Shown: positions 32,974-42,512, counted from the first letter of the stretch. The stretch is 64,000 nt of DNA from Oscillospiraceae bacterium (GCA_900768995.1 CAAGEZ010000014.1:12198-76197), one strand, 5' to 3'. Notes: generated by a model not told the origin, from the sequence alone. Numbers and translations: made by a program.

Positions 32974-35325
32974 ATGAAATTTGCAGACGGTTTCTGGCTC
33001 AATCAGAGAGGCTACGAGGTAAACTACGCTTCTCAGGCTTACGAGATCACTCCCGTTAAGAATGGTCTCAACATCTACGCCACAACTCAATACATTCAGA
33101 ACAGAGGAATGACCCTTGGCGGTCCCTGCCTCGATGTTACAATCACATCTACTCAGAAAGATGTTTTCAAGGTAACTGTTGAGCATTTCAAGGGCGCTCT
33201 TGACAATGCTCCCAAGTTCGAGCTTGAAGAGGATCAGGGCTATACCCCCGTTATCACCGAAAAGGACGACTGCTGGGAAATGCAGAGCGGCGACACAAGA
33301 GTCGTTATCGGCAAGTTCAGCTGGTCTGTTCAGTACTATTATAAGGATAAGAGACTTACAGGCGGTGCCTGGAGAAGTGCTTCCATCGTAAACGAGAGCA
33401 AGTTCAAGACTTCCGCACGTCTCAACTCTATGCAGGACGATACATTCTGGAGTTATCCCCAGGACGCAAGAAGCACATTCCTCCGTGAGCAGTTCACTAT
33501 GAACGTTGGCGAGTATTTCTACGGCTTCGGCGAGAAGTTCACTCCTTTCGTCAAGAACGGTCAGAATGTCGAGACATGGAACTCCGACGGCGGCACCTGC
33601 TCCGAGCAGTCCTACAAGTGCATTCCTTTCTATGTATCCTCCACAGGCTACGGCGTTCTCGTAAACTCCTCCGACAAGGTATCCTTCGAGGTATGCTCCG
33701 ATACCGTTTCCAAGGTGTCCTTTACAGTTCCCGGCGAGCGTCTTGAATATTTCGTTATCGGCGGTGCTGATATCCCCGAGGTGCTCTCAAACTACACAAC
33801 TCTTACAGGAAAGCCTGCGCTTCCTCCTGCATATACATTTGGTCTCTGGCTCACCACATCTTTCACCACCAACTATGATGAAGAGACTGTTACCTCCTTT
33901 ATCGACGGTATGGCTGAGAGAGATATCCCTCTCCAGGTGTTCCACTTCGACTGCTTCTGGATGAAGGAATTCCAGTGGTGCGATTTCGAGTGGGATAAGA
34001 GACAGTTCCCCGATCCCGCTGCAATGCTCAACCGTCTCAAGACCGACAAGAACCTTGAGATCTGCGTATGGATAAACCCCTACATCGCACAGCGCTCTGC
34101 ACTCTTTGACGAGGGCGTAAAGGGCGGCTACTTCATCAAGAACCTTGACGGCAGCGTGTTCCAGGCAGAGCTTTGGCAGCCCGGAATGGCTATCGTTGAC
34201 TTCACAAATCCCGCAGCCTGCGAGTGGTATGCTTCCAAGCTCAGAGTTCTCTGCGAAATGGGCGTAAACTGCTTCAAGACTGACTTCGGCGAGAGGATCC
34301 CCACCAAGGTGAAGTATTTCGACGGTTCTGACCCCATCGCAATGCACAACTACTATACATACCTCTACAACAAGACCGTATTTAATGTCCTCAAGGAATA
34401 CTACGGCGAGAACAAGGCGTGCCTCTTCGCACGCTCCGCAACTGTCGGCGGTCAGAAGTTCCCCGTTCACTGGGGCGGCGACTGCTCCGCAGAGTACACC
34501 TCTATGGCTGAGACTATAAGAGGCGGACTTTCCCTCTGTATGTCGGGCTTCGGCTTCTTCAGCCACGATATGTCCGGCTTTGAGGCAACAGCTCCCGCAG
34601 ATATCTACAAGAGATGGGCTGCTTTCGGACTTTTCTCCACTCATTCCCGTCTCCACGGAAACTCCTCCTATCGTGTGCCCTGGCTCTTCGATAAGGACGG
34701 TTCCACAGAGTGCGTTGACGTTCTCCGCTTCTTCACAAAGCTTAAGGGCAAGCTGATGCCTTACATCTGGGCACAGGCTGTCAAGACTCATCAGACAGGT
34801 GTTCCTATGATGAGAGCAATGGTCATAGACTTTGCAAACGACCCTGCCTGCCTTACACTTGATAAGCAGTATATGTTTGGTGAGAACATTCTCGTTGCTC
34901 CTATCCTCAACGATCAGGGCACAGCAGAGTTCTATGTTCCCGCAGGCACATGGACCGACATCATCAGCGGACAGGTTTACGAGGGCGGCAGGTTCTACAC
35001 TCAGAAGTACGATTACTTCGGACTTCCCTGCCTTGCAAAGCCCAACAGCATCATCGGCTATGGTAGCTTTACAAGAGACTTCGAGTACGATTATCTTGAC
35101 GGCACAGAGTTCGTTATCTATGCTCCCGAGGAGGGCGTTGTTTCCACAGCCAAGGTATATGACACAGAGGCAAACGAGGTATTCGAGATCTCCGCAGTAC
35201 GTCATGGCGACAGTGTTGAGGTTTCCTACACCAACACCGACAAGAGCTTCTCTGTAAAGGTTGCAGGCGGCGAGGCTGTAAAGGTAAATCCCACAGCAGG
35301 CGGCAAAGTTATTATCAAGCTTTGA
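32974..35325 (+). CDS. GH31 alpha-xylosidase/alpha-glucosidase (YicI-like)
   Basis: 783 aa. N-terminal beta-sandwich (about 1-270), TIM barrel (about 275-600) and C-terminal beta domains. Nucleophile D437 in FKTDFGER and acid/base D503 in HWGGDCSAEY are 66 residues apart, the same spacing as in E. coli YicI. The FGER and FHFDCFWMKEF signatures favour the alpha-xylosidase branch, acting on isoprimeverose-type ends of xyloglucan fragments, though alpha-glucosidase activity is possible. No signal peptide, so it works on imported oligosaccharides. Strong GGAGG site. Highly biased codon use. A cre-like operator suggests catabolite control. Confidence 0.93.
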   Translation: MKFADGFWLNQRGYEVNYASQAYEITPVKNGLNIYATTQYIQNRGMTLGGPCLDVTITSTQKDVFKVTVEHFKGALDNAPKFELEEDQGYTPVITEKDDCWEMQSGDTRVVIGKFSWSVQYYYKDKRLTGGAWRSASIVNESKFKTSARLNSMQDDTFWSYPQDARSTFLREQFTMNVGEYFYGFGEKFTPFVKNGQNVETWNSDGGTCSEQSYKCIPFYVSSTGYGVLVNSSDKVSFEVCSDTVSKVSFTVPGERLEYFVIGGADIPEVLSNYTTLTGKPALPPAYTFGLWLTTSFTTNYDEETVTSFIDGMAERDIPLQVFHFDCFWMKEFQWCDFEWDKRQFPDPAAMLNRLKTDKNLEICVWINPYIAQRSALFDEGVKGGYFIKNLDGSVFQAELWQPGMAIVDFTNPAACEWYASKLRVLCEMGVNCFKTDFGERIPTKVKYFDGSDPIAMHNYYTYLYNKTVFNVLKEYYGENKACLFARSATVGGQKFPVHWGGDCSAEYTSMAETIRGGLSLCMSGFGFFSHDMSGFEATAPADIYKRWAAFGLFSTHSRLHGNSSYRVPWLFDKDGSTECVDVLRFFTKLKGKLMPYIWAQAVKTHQTGVPMMRAMVIDFANDPACLTLDKQYMFGENILVAPILNDQGTAEFYVPAGTWTDIISGQVYEGGRFYTQKYDYFGLPCLAKPNSIIGYGSFTRDFEYDYLDGTEFVIYAPEEGVVSTAKVYDTEANEVFEISAVRHGDSVEVSYTNTDKSFSVKVAGGEAVKVNPTAGGKVIIKL

Positions 35326-35365
35326 TAATATCATCAGGCTGATAATATAAGTTAACAAGTACCGT

Positions 35366-35402
35366 AAAACGGCTTCGGCGAAATATGTCGGAGCCGTTTT
35401 TT
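35366..35402 (+). terminator. Terminator after GH31 gene
   Basis: AAAACGGCTTCGGC / GTCGGAGCCGTTTT stem with T-tract; it ends 20 bases before the AraC start. Confidence 0.85.
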
Positions 35403-35421
35403 GGCAAAAGGCGGCGAGACT

Positions 35422-36234
35422 ATGAATTTTGCGGAATATCCATATAATACGGAGGGCGTGCGGCTTCCCTACGTGGTCTGCGGCATCGGCACAATGGAGC
35501 GGCAGAACCACATTATAAGGGAGCAGGGAATGTGCGTTTATCAGCTTATGTTCACAGCTTCGGGCTGCGGCACTGTCCGCTGTCGGGGAAATGAATATGA
35601 GCTGCCCGTGGGAACAGCGGTGATACTGCCCCGAGATGTGCCTCACGAGTATTTCCCGAATGATGACGCTCCCTGGGTGAATAACTGGGTCATATTCGGC
35701 GGAGACGGCATTGACGGCGTTATGGAATACTACGGTCTTGACGGCTCTGCCCCTGTAAAGCTCAATTCGCTTTCGGTGATAGAGGATATGTTCCGCAGAT
35801 GCAGCGCCGTGCTGCGGACAAAAGACAAGCTGTGCATTCACCGAGTATCGCCTCTGCTCTGCGAGATGATAAACGAGGTGTATTTTTCCGCATCGGGTGA
35901 GGACCGTGAGAATGAGGACAGCAAAGATGTGCTGTCGCCCGTCATCGACTATATCGACAAGAACTATTCCTCCGACATCACCCTTGAAGAGCTTGCAAGG
36001 CTTGCGGGGGTGGGACGTGAATATTTCTGCACCATTTTCCGCAGAAAAACGGGAATGCGCCCCTTTGAATACATCGCCGCCATACGCATAAGAGAGGCAA
36101 AAAAACTCCTTACCTACACCGAACTTACCGCCGCAGAGATAGGCAAGACAGTTGGATATGAAGACAAAAGCTATTTCGGCAGAGTTTTCAAGCGCTATGC
36201 CGGAATGCCGCCGACGGCTTTCAGGGGGTATTGA
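35422..36234 (+). CDS. AraC-family transcriptional regulator
   Basis: 270 aa from the ATG at 35422 (AAAGGCGGCGAG upstream). N-terminal cupin-like sugar-binding domain (about 1-140, with GCGTVRCRGNEYELPVGTAVILP), then two helix-turn-helix motifs (about 170-270): DITLEELARLAGVGREYFCTIFR and ELTAAEIGKTVGYEDKSYFGRVF, ending in the usual AGMPPTAFRGY. Being directly downstream of GH31, it is the best candidate regulator of that gene, sensing a xyloglucan- or glucoside-derived sugar; this is inference. The start of the next gene follows its stop by one base. Confidence 0.93.
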   Translation: MNFAEYPYNTEGVRLPYVVCGIGTMERQNHIIREQGMCVYQLMFTASGCGTVRCRGNEYELPVGTAVILPRDVPHEYFPNDDAPWVNNWVIFGGDGIDGVMEYYGLDGSAPVKLNSLSVIEDMFRRCSAVLRTKDKLCIHRVSPLLCEMINEVYFSASGEDRENEDSKDVLSPVIDYIDKNYSSDITLEELARLAGVGREYFCTIFRRKTGMRPFEYIAAIRIREAKKLLTYTELTAAEIGKTVGYEDKSYFGRVFKRYAGMPPTAFRGY

Positions 36235-36235
36235 T

Positions 36236-36889
36236 ATGGCTTCAAGAATAATGCATTTTGCAATGGCGCAGGAATTGTGCCAAAGGTGTAACATTGAGGA
36301 GCCCGACCGTTTTTCTCTCGGAATGCTGCTGCCCGATGCAGTGGTGACGGGAAACAAAAAGGCGGCAGGCACTCATTTTGACCGAATGACCGACAGCACC
36401 CACAAGGTAATGGATTTTTCCAAGTTTTACGAAAAATTCGAGGAACAGGTGAACACCGACGAGCTGTATCTCGGCTATTATCTTCACCTCATCGAGGACT
36501 GCGTTTTCAGAAAATACATCTACTACGGTCTGGGACTTCTTGAGCTGAGAGGCAAAGAGGGTTTCTTAGAGCAGCTTTACAGGGATTACCACAGCGTAAA
36601 CGGCTATCTTGCGGAAAAATATGAGATAAATAAACTGCCGCCTGTTCCGAAAGAACTTGGCGGCGAGGCAATAAACGAGATATATCCATTTGAAGCGGAG
36701 CAGTTCCTAAGCGATATGCGTGGGGATATAAGTGACAGGTATTATGGAGATGAAAAGTACTTCACGGCGAAAAATGCGGAGGAGGTAATACGTCTCTGCG
36801 TGAATGTCTGCGCCCGTGAGATCGAAGCCCTTGGCAGGGGAGAGCATTTTACGGCTCCCGATGAGTATATCTGGGAGGCAAAGCAGTAA
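36236..36889 (+). CDS. Putative zinc-dependent phospholipase C-like / HD-type hydrolase
   Basis: 217 aa from the ATG at 36236 (CAGGGGGT upstream), two bases after the AraC stop. It begins MASRIMHFAMAQELCQR and has GMLLPDAV, THFDRMTDSTH and YLGYYLHLIEDCVFRKYIY: an ordered set of His and Asp residues on helices like the zinc-dependent phospholipase C / S1-P1 nuclease group. No signal peptide, so it is cytosolic, unlike secreted phospholipases. Substrate unknown. Probably co-transcribed with the AraC gene. Confidence 0.65.
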   Translation: MASRIMHFAMAQELCQRCNIEEPDRFSLGMLLPDAVVTGNKKAAGTHFDRMTDSTHKVMDFSKFYEKFEEQVNTDELYLGYYLHLIEDCVFRKYIYYGLGLLELRGKEGFLEQLYRDYHSVNGYLAEKYEINKLPPVPKELGGEAINEIYPFEAEQFLSDMRGDISDRYYGDEKYFTAKNAEEVIRLCVNVCAREIEALGRGEHFTAPDEYIWEAKQ

Positions 36890-36895
36890 TTTTAA

Positions 36896-36997
36896 ATACT
36901 AAGCACCAATTAAAAACTATACAAAAAATCGAGCATAATCTTGCATATATAGATTATACGAAGATTTTTTGTCTATAGTTTTATTGGTGATTAGTAT
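36896..36997 (+). repeat. 102-bp palindromic element with related termini
   Basis: Starts ATACTAAGCACCAATTA and ends ATTGGTGATTAGTAT; the arms continue as ACTATACAAAAAATC / GATTTTTTGTCTATAGT. The outer termini match the 160-bp element but the interior differs, so it is a shorter subfamily. A TA lies at both ends. Confidence 0.75.
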
Positions 36998-36998
36998 T

Positions 36999-37036
36999 AC
37001 GGCGTACCCGAGAAAAATCGGGTGCGCCGTTTTAAT
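36999..37036 (+). terminator. Terminator after AraC / hydrolase genes
   Basis: ACGGCG-ACCCGA / TCGGGT-CGCCGT stem followed by TTTTAATTT; lies directly beyond the palindromic element. Confidence 0.78.
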
Positions 37037-37070
37037 TTCCTCAAAAATAAACAAAAAAAGCGAAAAACTG

Positions 37071-37099
37071 TTGTACTTCCCCGAAAAATATGATATAAT
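37071..37099 (+). promoter_or_regulatory. Promoter of tmk operon
   Basis: TTGTAC, 17-base spacer, TATAAT. Confidence 0.7.
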
Positions 37100-37160
37100 A
37101 TATTTTGGGTAACTCTGTGCATTTTTGCGCAGGAATAAATTACATCAAAGGAAAATTGCA

Positions 37161-37838
37161 ATGAACGATAAAAAAAAGGGCAGGCTTATTGTTATAGACG
37201 GGCTTGACGGCAGCGGAAAATCAACTCAGTTTGAAAGACTCAAAACCATTCTTTCCGAAAAGCACGACGTGACGGGCATAAGCTTTCCCGAATATGACAA
37301 GCCCTCTGCGGCGCTTGTGAAAATGTATCTAAACGGCGAGTTTTCAAAAAATGCAGCCGATGTCAACGCTTATGCGGCTTCTACATTTTACGCCGCCGAC
37401 CGATATGCAAGCTTCAAGCTTTACTGGGAAAATGCATATAATAACGGCGGAGTGATACTTGCAAGCCGATATGTCTGCTCGAATGCTATCCATCAGATGT
37501 CAAAGCTCCCCGAAAATGAGTGGGACGGCTTCCTTGAGTGGCTTGGCGATTATGAATACGATAAGCTGGGACTTCCCCGTCCCGACAAAACTGTAATTCT
37601 CGATATCCCCGTGGAGCTTTCCCAGAAAAGGCTTTCCGCCCGTTACAACGGCGATGAAAGCAAAAAGGATATTCACGAGGGCAATATCCCATATATGGAA
37701 ATGTGCCGCAAATGCGCCCTTTACGCCGCCAAAAAGCGTGGCTGGGACATTGTTGGCGCATACTCCGAGGACGGCAGTGAGCGCACTCCCGATGAAATTA
37801 CAAAACTGCTTCTTTCAATTATCAGCGAGGTCATTTAA
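37161..37838 (+). CDS. tmk: Thymidylate kinase
   Basis: 225 aa from the ATG at 37161 (AAAGGAAAA upstream). P-loop DGLDGSGKST at about 14-23, the DR(Y) motif ADRYASF and SRYVCSNAIHQ region, and a lid region with RYNGDESKKDIHE. It phosphorylates dTMP to dTDP. The lid and some loops differ from Bacillus Tmk, so it belongs to the divergent clostridial branch. First gene of a run of six co-directional genes; its stop TAA shares its last A with the ATG of the next gene. Confidence 0.9.
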   Translation: MNDKKKGRLIVIDGLDGSGKSTQFERLKTILSEKHDVTGISFPEYDKPSAALVKMYLNGEFSKNAADVNAYAASTFYAADRYASFKLYWENAYNNGGVILASRYVCSNAIHQMSKLPENEWDGFLEWLGDYEYDKLGLPRPDKTVILDIPVELSQKRLSARYNGDESKKDIHEGNIPYMEMCRKCALYAAKKRGWDIVGAYSEDGSERTPDEITKLLLSIISEVI

Positions 37839-38725
37839 TGCTTGATTTTAAGGTCATTGAGCTTTCCGACAAGCCCTGGGTCGATAAGCTCCTGCAAATA
37901 TCCGATTTTCGGGGCTGCGAATACTGCTTTGCAAACAATATGGCGTGGCGGCGAATGTATGACACCAAGGTGACACGATATAAGGACTTTTACATCTCCT
38001 GCTCCGAGTCCGAGGAGGGCGTTTACTTCACCTTTCCCGCAGGGGGCGGCGATTATAAGGACGTTTTTTCGGAGATGAAAAAATATTCCGAAGCCAAGGG
38101 ACACCCCTTGACAATAGGCTCGGTGACACCCGATAAATTCGGGCTTTTTGAGGAGCTTTTCCCCCGTGACAGCTACACCATAGAATGTGACGAGGGCGGC
38201 TGGGACTATGTTTACAATGTGTCCGACCTTGCGGAGCTTAAAGGCAAAAAATATCACGGCAAGCGAAATCATCTCAAAAAGCTCCTTGCTATGGACTATT
38301 CATATGCTCCCCTTGAAGAAAAGGACTTTGATGACTGCATCTCCTATGCGGTGCAGAGCTATAACCGTGACAGTGCCTATGACGACTGGTCAAAGGTCTG
38401 CGAGCAGTTCGCCATAAACACCTATTTTGAGAATTTCCAAGCTCTCGGGCTAACAGGCGGAGTGCTGAGGGTAGGCGGAAAAATTGCGGCATTCACTATC
38501 GGCGAACGGATAAACAGCGACACCCTCGGCGTTCACATCGAAAAGGCTGAGTCCGATATCGACGGCGCATATCCCGCTATAAACCAGATGTTCTCCTCAT
38601 CGGCGGGAAAGGGCTTTTCCTACATTAATCGTGAGGAAGATCTGGGAATTGAGGGGCTGAGAAAAGCCAAGCGCTCCTATCACCCTGCATTTATGATAGA
38701 AAAGCACACCATACATTTTAAATAA
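37838..38725 (+). CDS. DUF2156 / phosphatidylglycerol lysyltransferase C-terminal-like protein
   Basis: 295 aa with two tandem GNAT-like folds, as in the LPG synthase C-terminal domain (DUF2156). Recognisable segments: LKGKKYHGKRNHLKKLLA (typical basic motif), SYNRDSAYDDW, and IDGAYPAINQMF ... YINREEDLGIEGLRKAKRSYHPAFMIEK near the end. Full LPG synthases transfer an aminoacyl group from tRNA to phosphatidylglycerol and have membrane helices; this one has none, so its acceptor is likely soluble or unknown. Starts on the stop codon of tmk. Confidence 0.85.
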   Translation: MLDFKVIELSDKPWVDKLLQISDFRGCEYCFANNMAWRRMYDTKVTRYKDFYISCSESEEGVYFTFPAGGGDYKDVFSEMKKYSEAKGHPLTIGSVTPDKFGLFEELFPRDSYTIECDEGGWDYVYNVSDLAELKGKKYHGKRNHLKKLLAMDYSYAPLEEKDFDDCISYAVQSYNRDSAYDDWSKVCEQFAINTYFENFQALGLTGGVLRVGGKIAAFTIGERINSDTLGVHIEKAESDIDGAYPAINQMFSSSAGKGFSYINREEDLGIEGLRKAKRSYHPAFMIEKHTIHFK

Positions 38726-38742
38726 AAAGGAATGATAAAGCT

Positions 38743-39285
38743 ATGATATACGTTTTTCTTGCACAGGGCTTTGAAGAGACCGAAGCCATCACACCCATTG
38801 ATATGCTCCGCCGCTGCGGCAGGGAGGTCATCACCGTGGGAGTTACGGGCAAGGTAGTGACAGGTGCTCACAATATCCCCGTAACCTGCGACATCACAAT
38901 TGACGAGACTGTTACCGACGGGCTTGAAATGATAGTCCTTCCCGGAGGAATGCCGGGAACGAAAAATCTTGCGGCTGATAAGCGTGTGAATGACCTTATC
39001 GCATATGCAAACAATAACGGTCTTTTCATAGGTGCCATCTGTGCCGCCCCATCGATTCTCGGCGGACTGGGACTTCTTAACGGCAGAAAGGCAGTCTGCT
39101 ACCCGGGCTTTGAGAATGCTCTCAAAGGCGCAGATGTCCTTACCGTTCCCGCTGTAAGGGACGGAAATATCATCACCGCAAGAGGTGCGGGAGCGGCTCT
39201 GGAATTTTCCGAGGAGCTTATAACCGCACTTTTTGACAGAAAAACCGCAGAGGAGCTGGCAGGAAATATAATATGGACAAAATAA
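38743..39285 (+). CDS. DJ-1/PfpI family protein
   Basis: 180 aa, DJ-1/YajL length. Nucleophile elbow GAICAAPSIL with the conserved Cys, the partner Glu in QGFEETEA, and LPGGMPGTKNL. Family members are reported as deglycases, chaperones or redox sensors; the exact activity is debated. AAAGGAATGATAAAGCT precedes the ATG. Its last 13 bases overlap the next gene. Confidence 0.93.
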   Translation: MIYVFLAQGFEETEAITPIDMLRRCGREVITVGVTGKVVTGAHNIPVTCDITIDETVTDGLEMIVLPGGMPGTKNLAADKRVNDLIAYANNNGLFIGAICAAPSILGGLGLLNGRKAVCYPGFENALKGADVLTVPAVRDGNIITARGAGAALEFSEELITALFDRKTAEELAGNIIWTK

Positions 39286-39902
39286 TCCCTATGCCGTCGG
39301 AAAATGTGACCGACATAAGAGAATACAAAAAGGACCTGCGGGCACAGTGCAAAACTGTTCGCAGCGATATGCCCCCAGAGGTGAAGATCCGGCGTGACAG
39401 CGGCATTTTCGAGCGGATAGTATCCAGCTCCGCCTACAAGCAGGCTTCAATAATACTTACCTATGTGTCCACCGACATCGAGGTGGATACATATGCCCTG
39501 ATACAAAAGGCTATAGAGGACAAAAAGCGTGTTGCCGTTCCGAGATGCATTGACGGAACACGGGATATGGACTTTTACTTCATCAAGGACATCTCCGACC
39601 TTGAAAAAGGCTCATTCGGCGTTATGGAGCCCGTTCCCGCAAAATGCGTCAAGGCGTATGCATTTGAGACCGCCCTGTGCATTGTTCCCGGACTTGCCTT
39701 TGATATGGCAGGATTCAGGCTTGGCTACGGAAAGGGCTATTATGACCGTTTCCTTTCCGCTCACCCAAGGCTTGTGAAAATGGGCATATGCTACTGTGCC
39801 TGCACCTGCAACGAGCTTATCCACGGACGCTATGACATTGGCGCAGACTATCTCGTAACAGAAAAATATCTGCGCAGGATATCAAGAGAAAGGAGGACGT
39901 GA
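39273..39902 (+). CDS. 5-formyltetrahydrofolate cyclo-ligase
   Basis: 209 aa. ATP-site KKDLRAQCKTVR near the start and the conserved C-terminal GFRLGYGKGYYDRFL with metal-binding Asp. It converts 5-formyl-THF to 5,10-methenyl-THF using ATP, returning inhibited folate to the pool. The reading frame overlaps DJ-1 by 13 bases, indicating translational coupling. A second folate gene, folC, lies 7 kb away. Confidence 0.95.
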   Translation: MDKIIPMPSENVTDIREYKKDLRAQCKTVRSDMPPEVKIRRDSGIFERIVSSSAYKQASIILTYVSTDIEVDTYALIQKAIEDKKRVAVPRCIDGTRDMDFYFIKDISDLEKGSFGVMEPVPAKCVKAYAFETALCIVPGLAFDMAGFRLGYGKGYYDRFLSAHPRLVKMGICYCACTCNELIHGRYDIGADYLVTEKYLRRISRERRT

Positions 39903-39903
39903 T

Positions 39904-41247
39904 ATGGACGACAAGGAATTTGACGCAATGCTTGACGACTTTACAAAGAATAAAAAAGGCGATGCCGCACCTGATGATGATACATCGGCGCAGGCAGAAA
40001 ATACAAACAGCGAAGAAGTGACCGATACAGCATCGGAAGAGCCTGCAAATGATGAAATAGTGCTCTATGAGGACGACGGCTCGGAAGAAGAGCAGGACAC
40101 TGATGATGAAGAGGACGAGCCTGACGATGAAGAAGCCCTCGAACAGGAGCGCCTGAGACTTAAGGAAAAGCGTAAAAACAAGAAGCGCAGAAAGAAAACT
40201 CACGGCAGACTTGTCTTTGCTCTTATAATGGTAACGCTGGTACTTTCCGTGGCAGTCCTCGGAGCGCTGGGCTTTATTGCGGTAGGCTCGGAAGTTCTGG
40301 GACTTGACCGTTCGGACACGGTTTTCTCCGTTGAGATACCCGAAAATTCGGGAACAGAAGCTATCGCCAATATCCTTGAGCAGGAGGGCATAATCGGCAA
40401 CCCTACCCTGTTCAGAATAATCTCCAAGCTTAAAGGCGCAGATGGTACATACATCGCAGGCAGCCATAAGCTCAGCCCAAATATGCCCTACAGCGACCTT
40501 ATCAAGGCACTCCAGGAGGAGGCTATTAACCCCAGAGAATTTGTGGACATCACATTCCCCGAGGGAATACGCCTTGTTGATGCGGCGGCAAAGCTTGAAG
40601 AAGCAAATGTGTGCAGCGCCGAGGAATTTATAAGGGTGTTCAACTCCAAGACCTTCGGCTTTGATTTTGAGGAGCACGTTGTTGTGAGCCCCAAAAAGCT
40701 CTACAAAATGGAGGGCTATTTCTTCCCCGATACATACCAGTTCTACCTTGAAGAGGACCCCGCAAACGTTGCGAAAAAGGTCTGCAAGAACTTTGAGTAC
40801 AAGATAACTCCCAACCTTTACGGCCGTATGGAGGATATGGGTATGACCCTTGAAGAAACTCTCACCCTTGCGTCTATCGTTCAGCGTGAGGCAGGGGACA
40901 GCTACAATATGAAGCTTGTGGCATCGGTTTTCCACAACAGGCTTAATAATCCCGACACATTCCCGCTCCTCCAGTCAGACCCCACGAGCAACTATGTGGA
41001 AGAGGTAATTATCCCCAATCTCGAGATATATTCGGAATCTATCTGCGACGCATATGATACCTACAAGGGCAGCGGACTTCCTCCCGGACCCATTTGCAGC
41101 CCGGGTCTTGATGCGATAGAAGCGGTGCTTTATCCGAGAGAGACCAACTATTATTATTTCTGCTCCGACCTTGAAACAGGCGAGTTTTTCTACGCCGAGA
41201 CTCTTGAGGAGCACGAAGCAAATCTTGTTGCGGCTCATCTTATGTGA
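39904..41247 (+). CDS. mltG: Endolytic peptidoglycan transglycosylase MltG
   Basis: 447 aa. An unusually long, acidic cytoplasmic N-terminus (about 1-95, rich in Asp and Glu, then a basic KRKNKKRRKK), one helix (about 100-125) and the YceG catalytic domain outside: GYFFPDTYQF, the catalytic Glu in ASIVQREAGD, LQSDPTSNY and YDTYKGSGLPPGPICSPG. It cleaves nascent glycan strands and sets their length. AGGAGGACGTG site; the start is one base after the preceding stop. Confidence 0.95.
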   Translation: MDDKEFDAMLDDFTKNKKGDAAPDDDTSAQAENTNSEEVTDTASEEPANDEIVLYEDDGSEEEQDTDDEEDEPDDEEALEQERLRLKEKRKNKKRRKKTHGRLVFALIMVTLVLSVAVLGALGFIAVGSEVLGLDRSDTVFSVEIPENSGTEAIANILEQEGIIGNPTLFRIISKLKGADGTYIAGSHKLSPNMPYSDLIKALQEEAINPREFVDITFPEGIRLVDAAAKLEEANVCSAEEFIRVFNSKTFGFDFEEHVVVSPKKLYKMEGYFFPDTYQFYLEEDPANVAKKVCKNFEYKITPNLYGRMEDMGMTLEETLTLASIVQREAGDSYNMKLVASVFHNRLNNPDTFPLLQSDPTSNYVEEVIIPNLEIYSESICDAYDTYKGSGLPPGPICSPGLDAIEAVLYPRETNYYYFCSDLETGEFFYAETLEEHEANLVAAHLM

Positions 41248-41275
41248 TGAACGCAGAAAGGATATCTTTAAATTT

Positions 41276-42505
41276 ATGGCATATGAATATCTTGAGGTAC
41301 TCGCTCCCGCAGGGGACACCGAGCGCCTTGACGCAGCCCTTGATTTTGGCGCAGATGCGGTATATCTGGGCGGAACCACCTTCGGAATGAGGGCGGGACC
41401 GAAAAATTTTGACGAAGCCGCACTGAAAGCGGCGGTGGAAAAGTCCCACAGCAGGGGAGTGAAGGTATATCTCACCTGCAACACTCTCCCCCGAAACAAC
41501 GAGATACCGAGCTTTGAGGGCTTTATTAAATACGCTTACGAATGCGGCGTTGACGCTGTTATCGTGGCGGACTTAGGGCTTATGTCCCTCATAAAAAAAT
41601 TCACCCCCGATATGGAGATCCATATGTCCACCCAGACGGGAATCGTGAATTATGTTACTGCCAATGAGCTTTACAATATGGGTGCGAAAAGGGTGGTGCT
41701 TGCAAGAGAGCTGAGCCTTGACGAGGTTGCGGAGATACGTGCAAAGACGCCCCGTGATATGGAGATAGAGGTGTTCGTTCACGGAGCAATGTGCGTTTCA
41801 TTTTCGGGACGCTGCCTGCTTTCATCATATCTTGTGAACCGTGACGCAAACAGAGGACAGTGCGCACAGCCCTGCCGCTGGGGATATCATCTTATGGAGG
41901 AAAAGCGTGAGGGGCAGTATTTCCCCATTTTCGAGGACGAAAAGGGAACATATATCCTCAATTCCAAGGATATGTGTATGATAGACCACCTTGACAAGCT
42001 TGCAAAGGCAGGTGTTACGAGCCTCAAAATAGAGGGACGTGCAAAATCCGCATATTACGTTTCCGTCATCACCAATGCATACCGTATGGCGACGGACATT
42101 CTGAAGAAAGACCCCGACAATTATATTCTTCCCGACTATGTCCGTGAAGAGGTGTTCAAGGTGAGCCACCGTGACTACTGCACAGGCTTTTTCTTCGGAC
42201 ACCCCTCCGAGTGCCGCCAGTATTACGAGGACAGCGGATATATCAGGGCATATGATGTTTGCGCCGTTGTTGACAGGTGCGAAAACGGACGTATCTACGC
42301 CGAGCAGAGAAACAAATTTCTTGTGGGCGATGAGCTTGAAATTCTTGCTCCCTCACAGAGACCTGTTAAGTATACGGTCACTGAGATACAGAATGCCGAG
42401 GGCGAAAGCGTTGAAAACACCTGCCACGCTGCAATGAAATTTTCAATGCCAAATACTGCGGGAATTGATTTCCCGCCCCGCTCCATAATCAGAAAAAAAG
42501 CATAA
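41276..42505 (+). CDS. Peptidase U32 family protein (RlhA-like)
   Basis: 409 aa from the ATG at 41276 (AAAGGATATC upstream). TIM-barrel start LEVLAPAGDTERLDAALDFGADAVYLGG, then the U32 signature region EVFVHGAMCVSFSGRCLLSSYLVNRDANRGQCAQPCRW with four Cys (about 163-200) that probably bind an iron-sulfur cluster, followed by SLKIEGRAKSAYYV. Family members include collagenase-like proteases and, better supported, RlhA, which hydroxylates 23S rRNA C2501. Which applies cannot be read. Last gene of the tmk run. Confidence 0.92.
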   Translation: MAYEYLEVLAPAGDTERLDAALDFGADAVYLGGTTFGMRAGPKNFDEAALKAAVEKSHSRGVKVYLTCNTLPRNNEIPSFEGFIKYAYECGVDAVIVADLGLMSLIKKFTPDMEIHMSTQTGIVNYVTANELYNMGAKRVVLARELSLDEVAEIRAKTPRDMEIEVFVHGAMCVSFSGRCLLSSYLVNRDANRGQCAQPCRWGYHLMEEKREGQYFPIFEDEKGTYILNSKDMCMIDHLDKLAKAGVTSLKIEGRAKSAYYVSVITNAYRMATDILKKDPDNYILPDYVREEVFKVSHRDYCTGFFFGHPSECRQYYEDSGYIRAYDVCAVVDRCENGRIYAEQRNKFLVGDELEILAPSQRPVKYTVTEIQNAEGESVENTCHAAMKFSMPNTAGIDFPPRSIIRKKA

Positions 42506-42512
42506 TTGTCAA

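Noticed and set aside
33787..36372. Very long open frame on the minus strand opposite GH31 and the AraC gene
   Set aside because: It spans three real plus strand genes, has no RBS or domain, and arises from their biased codon use.
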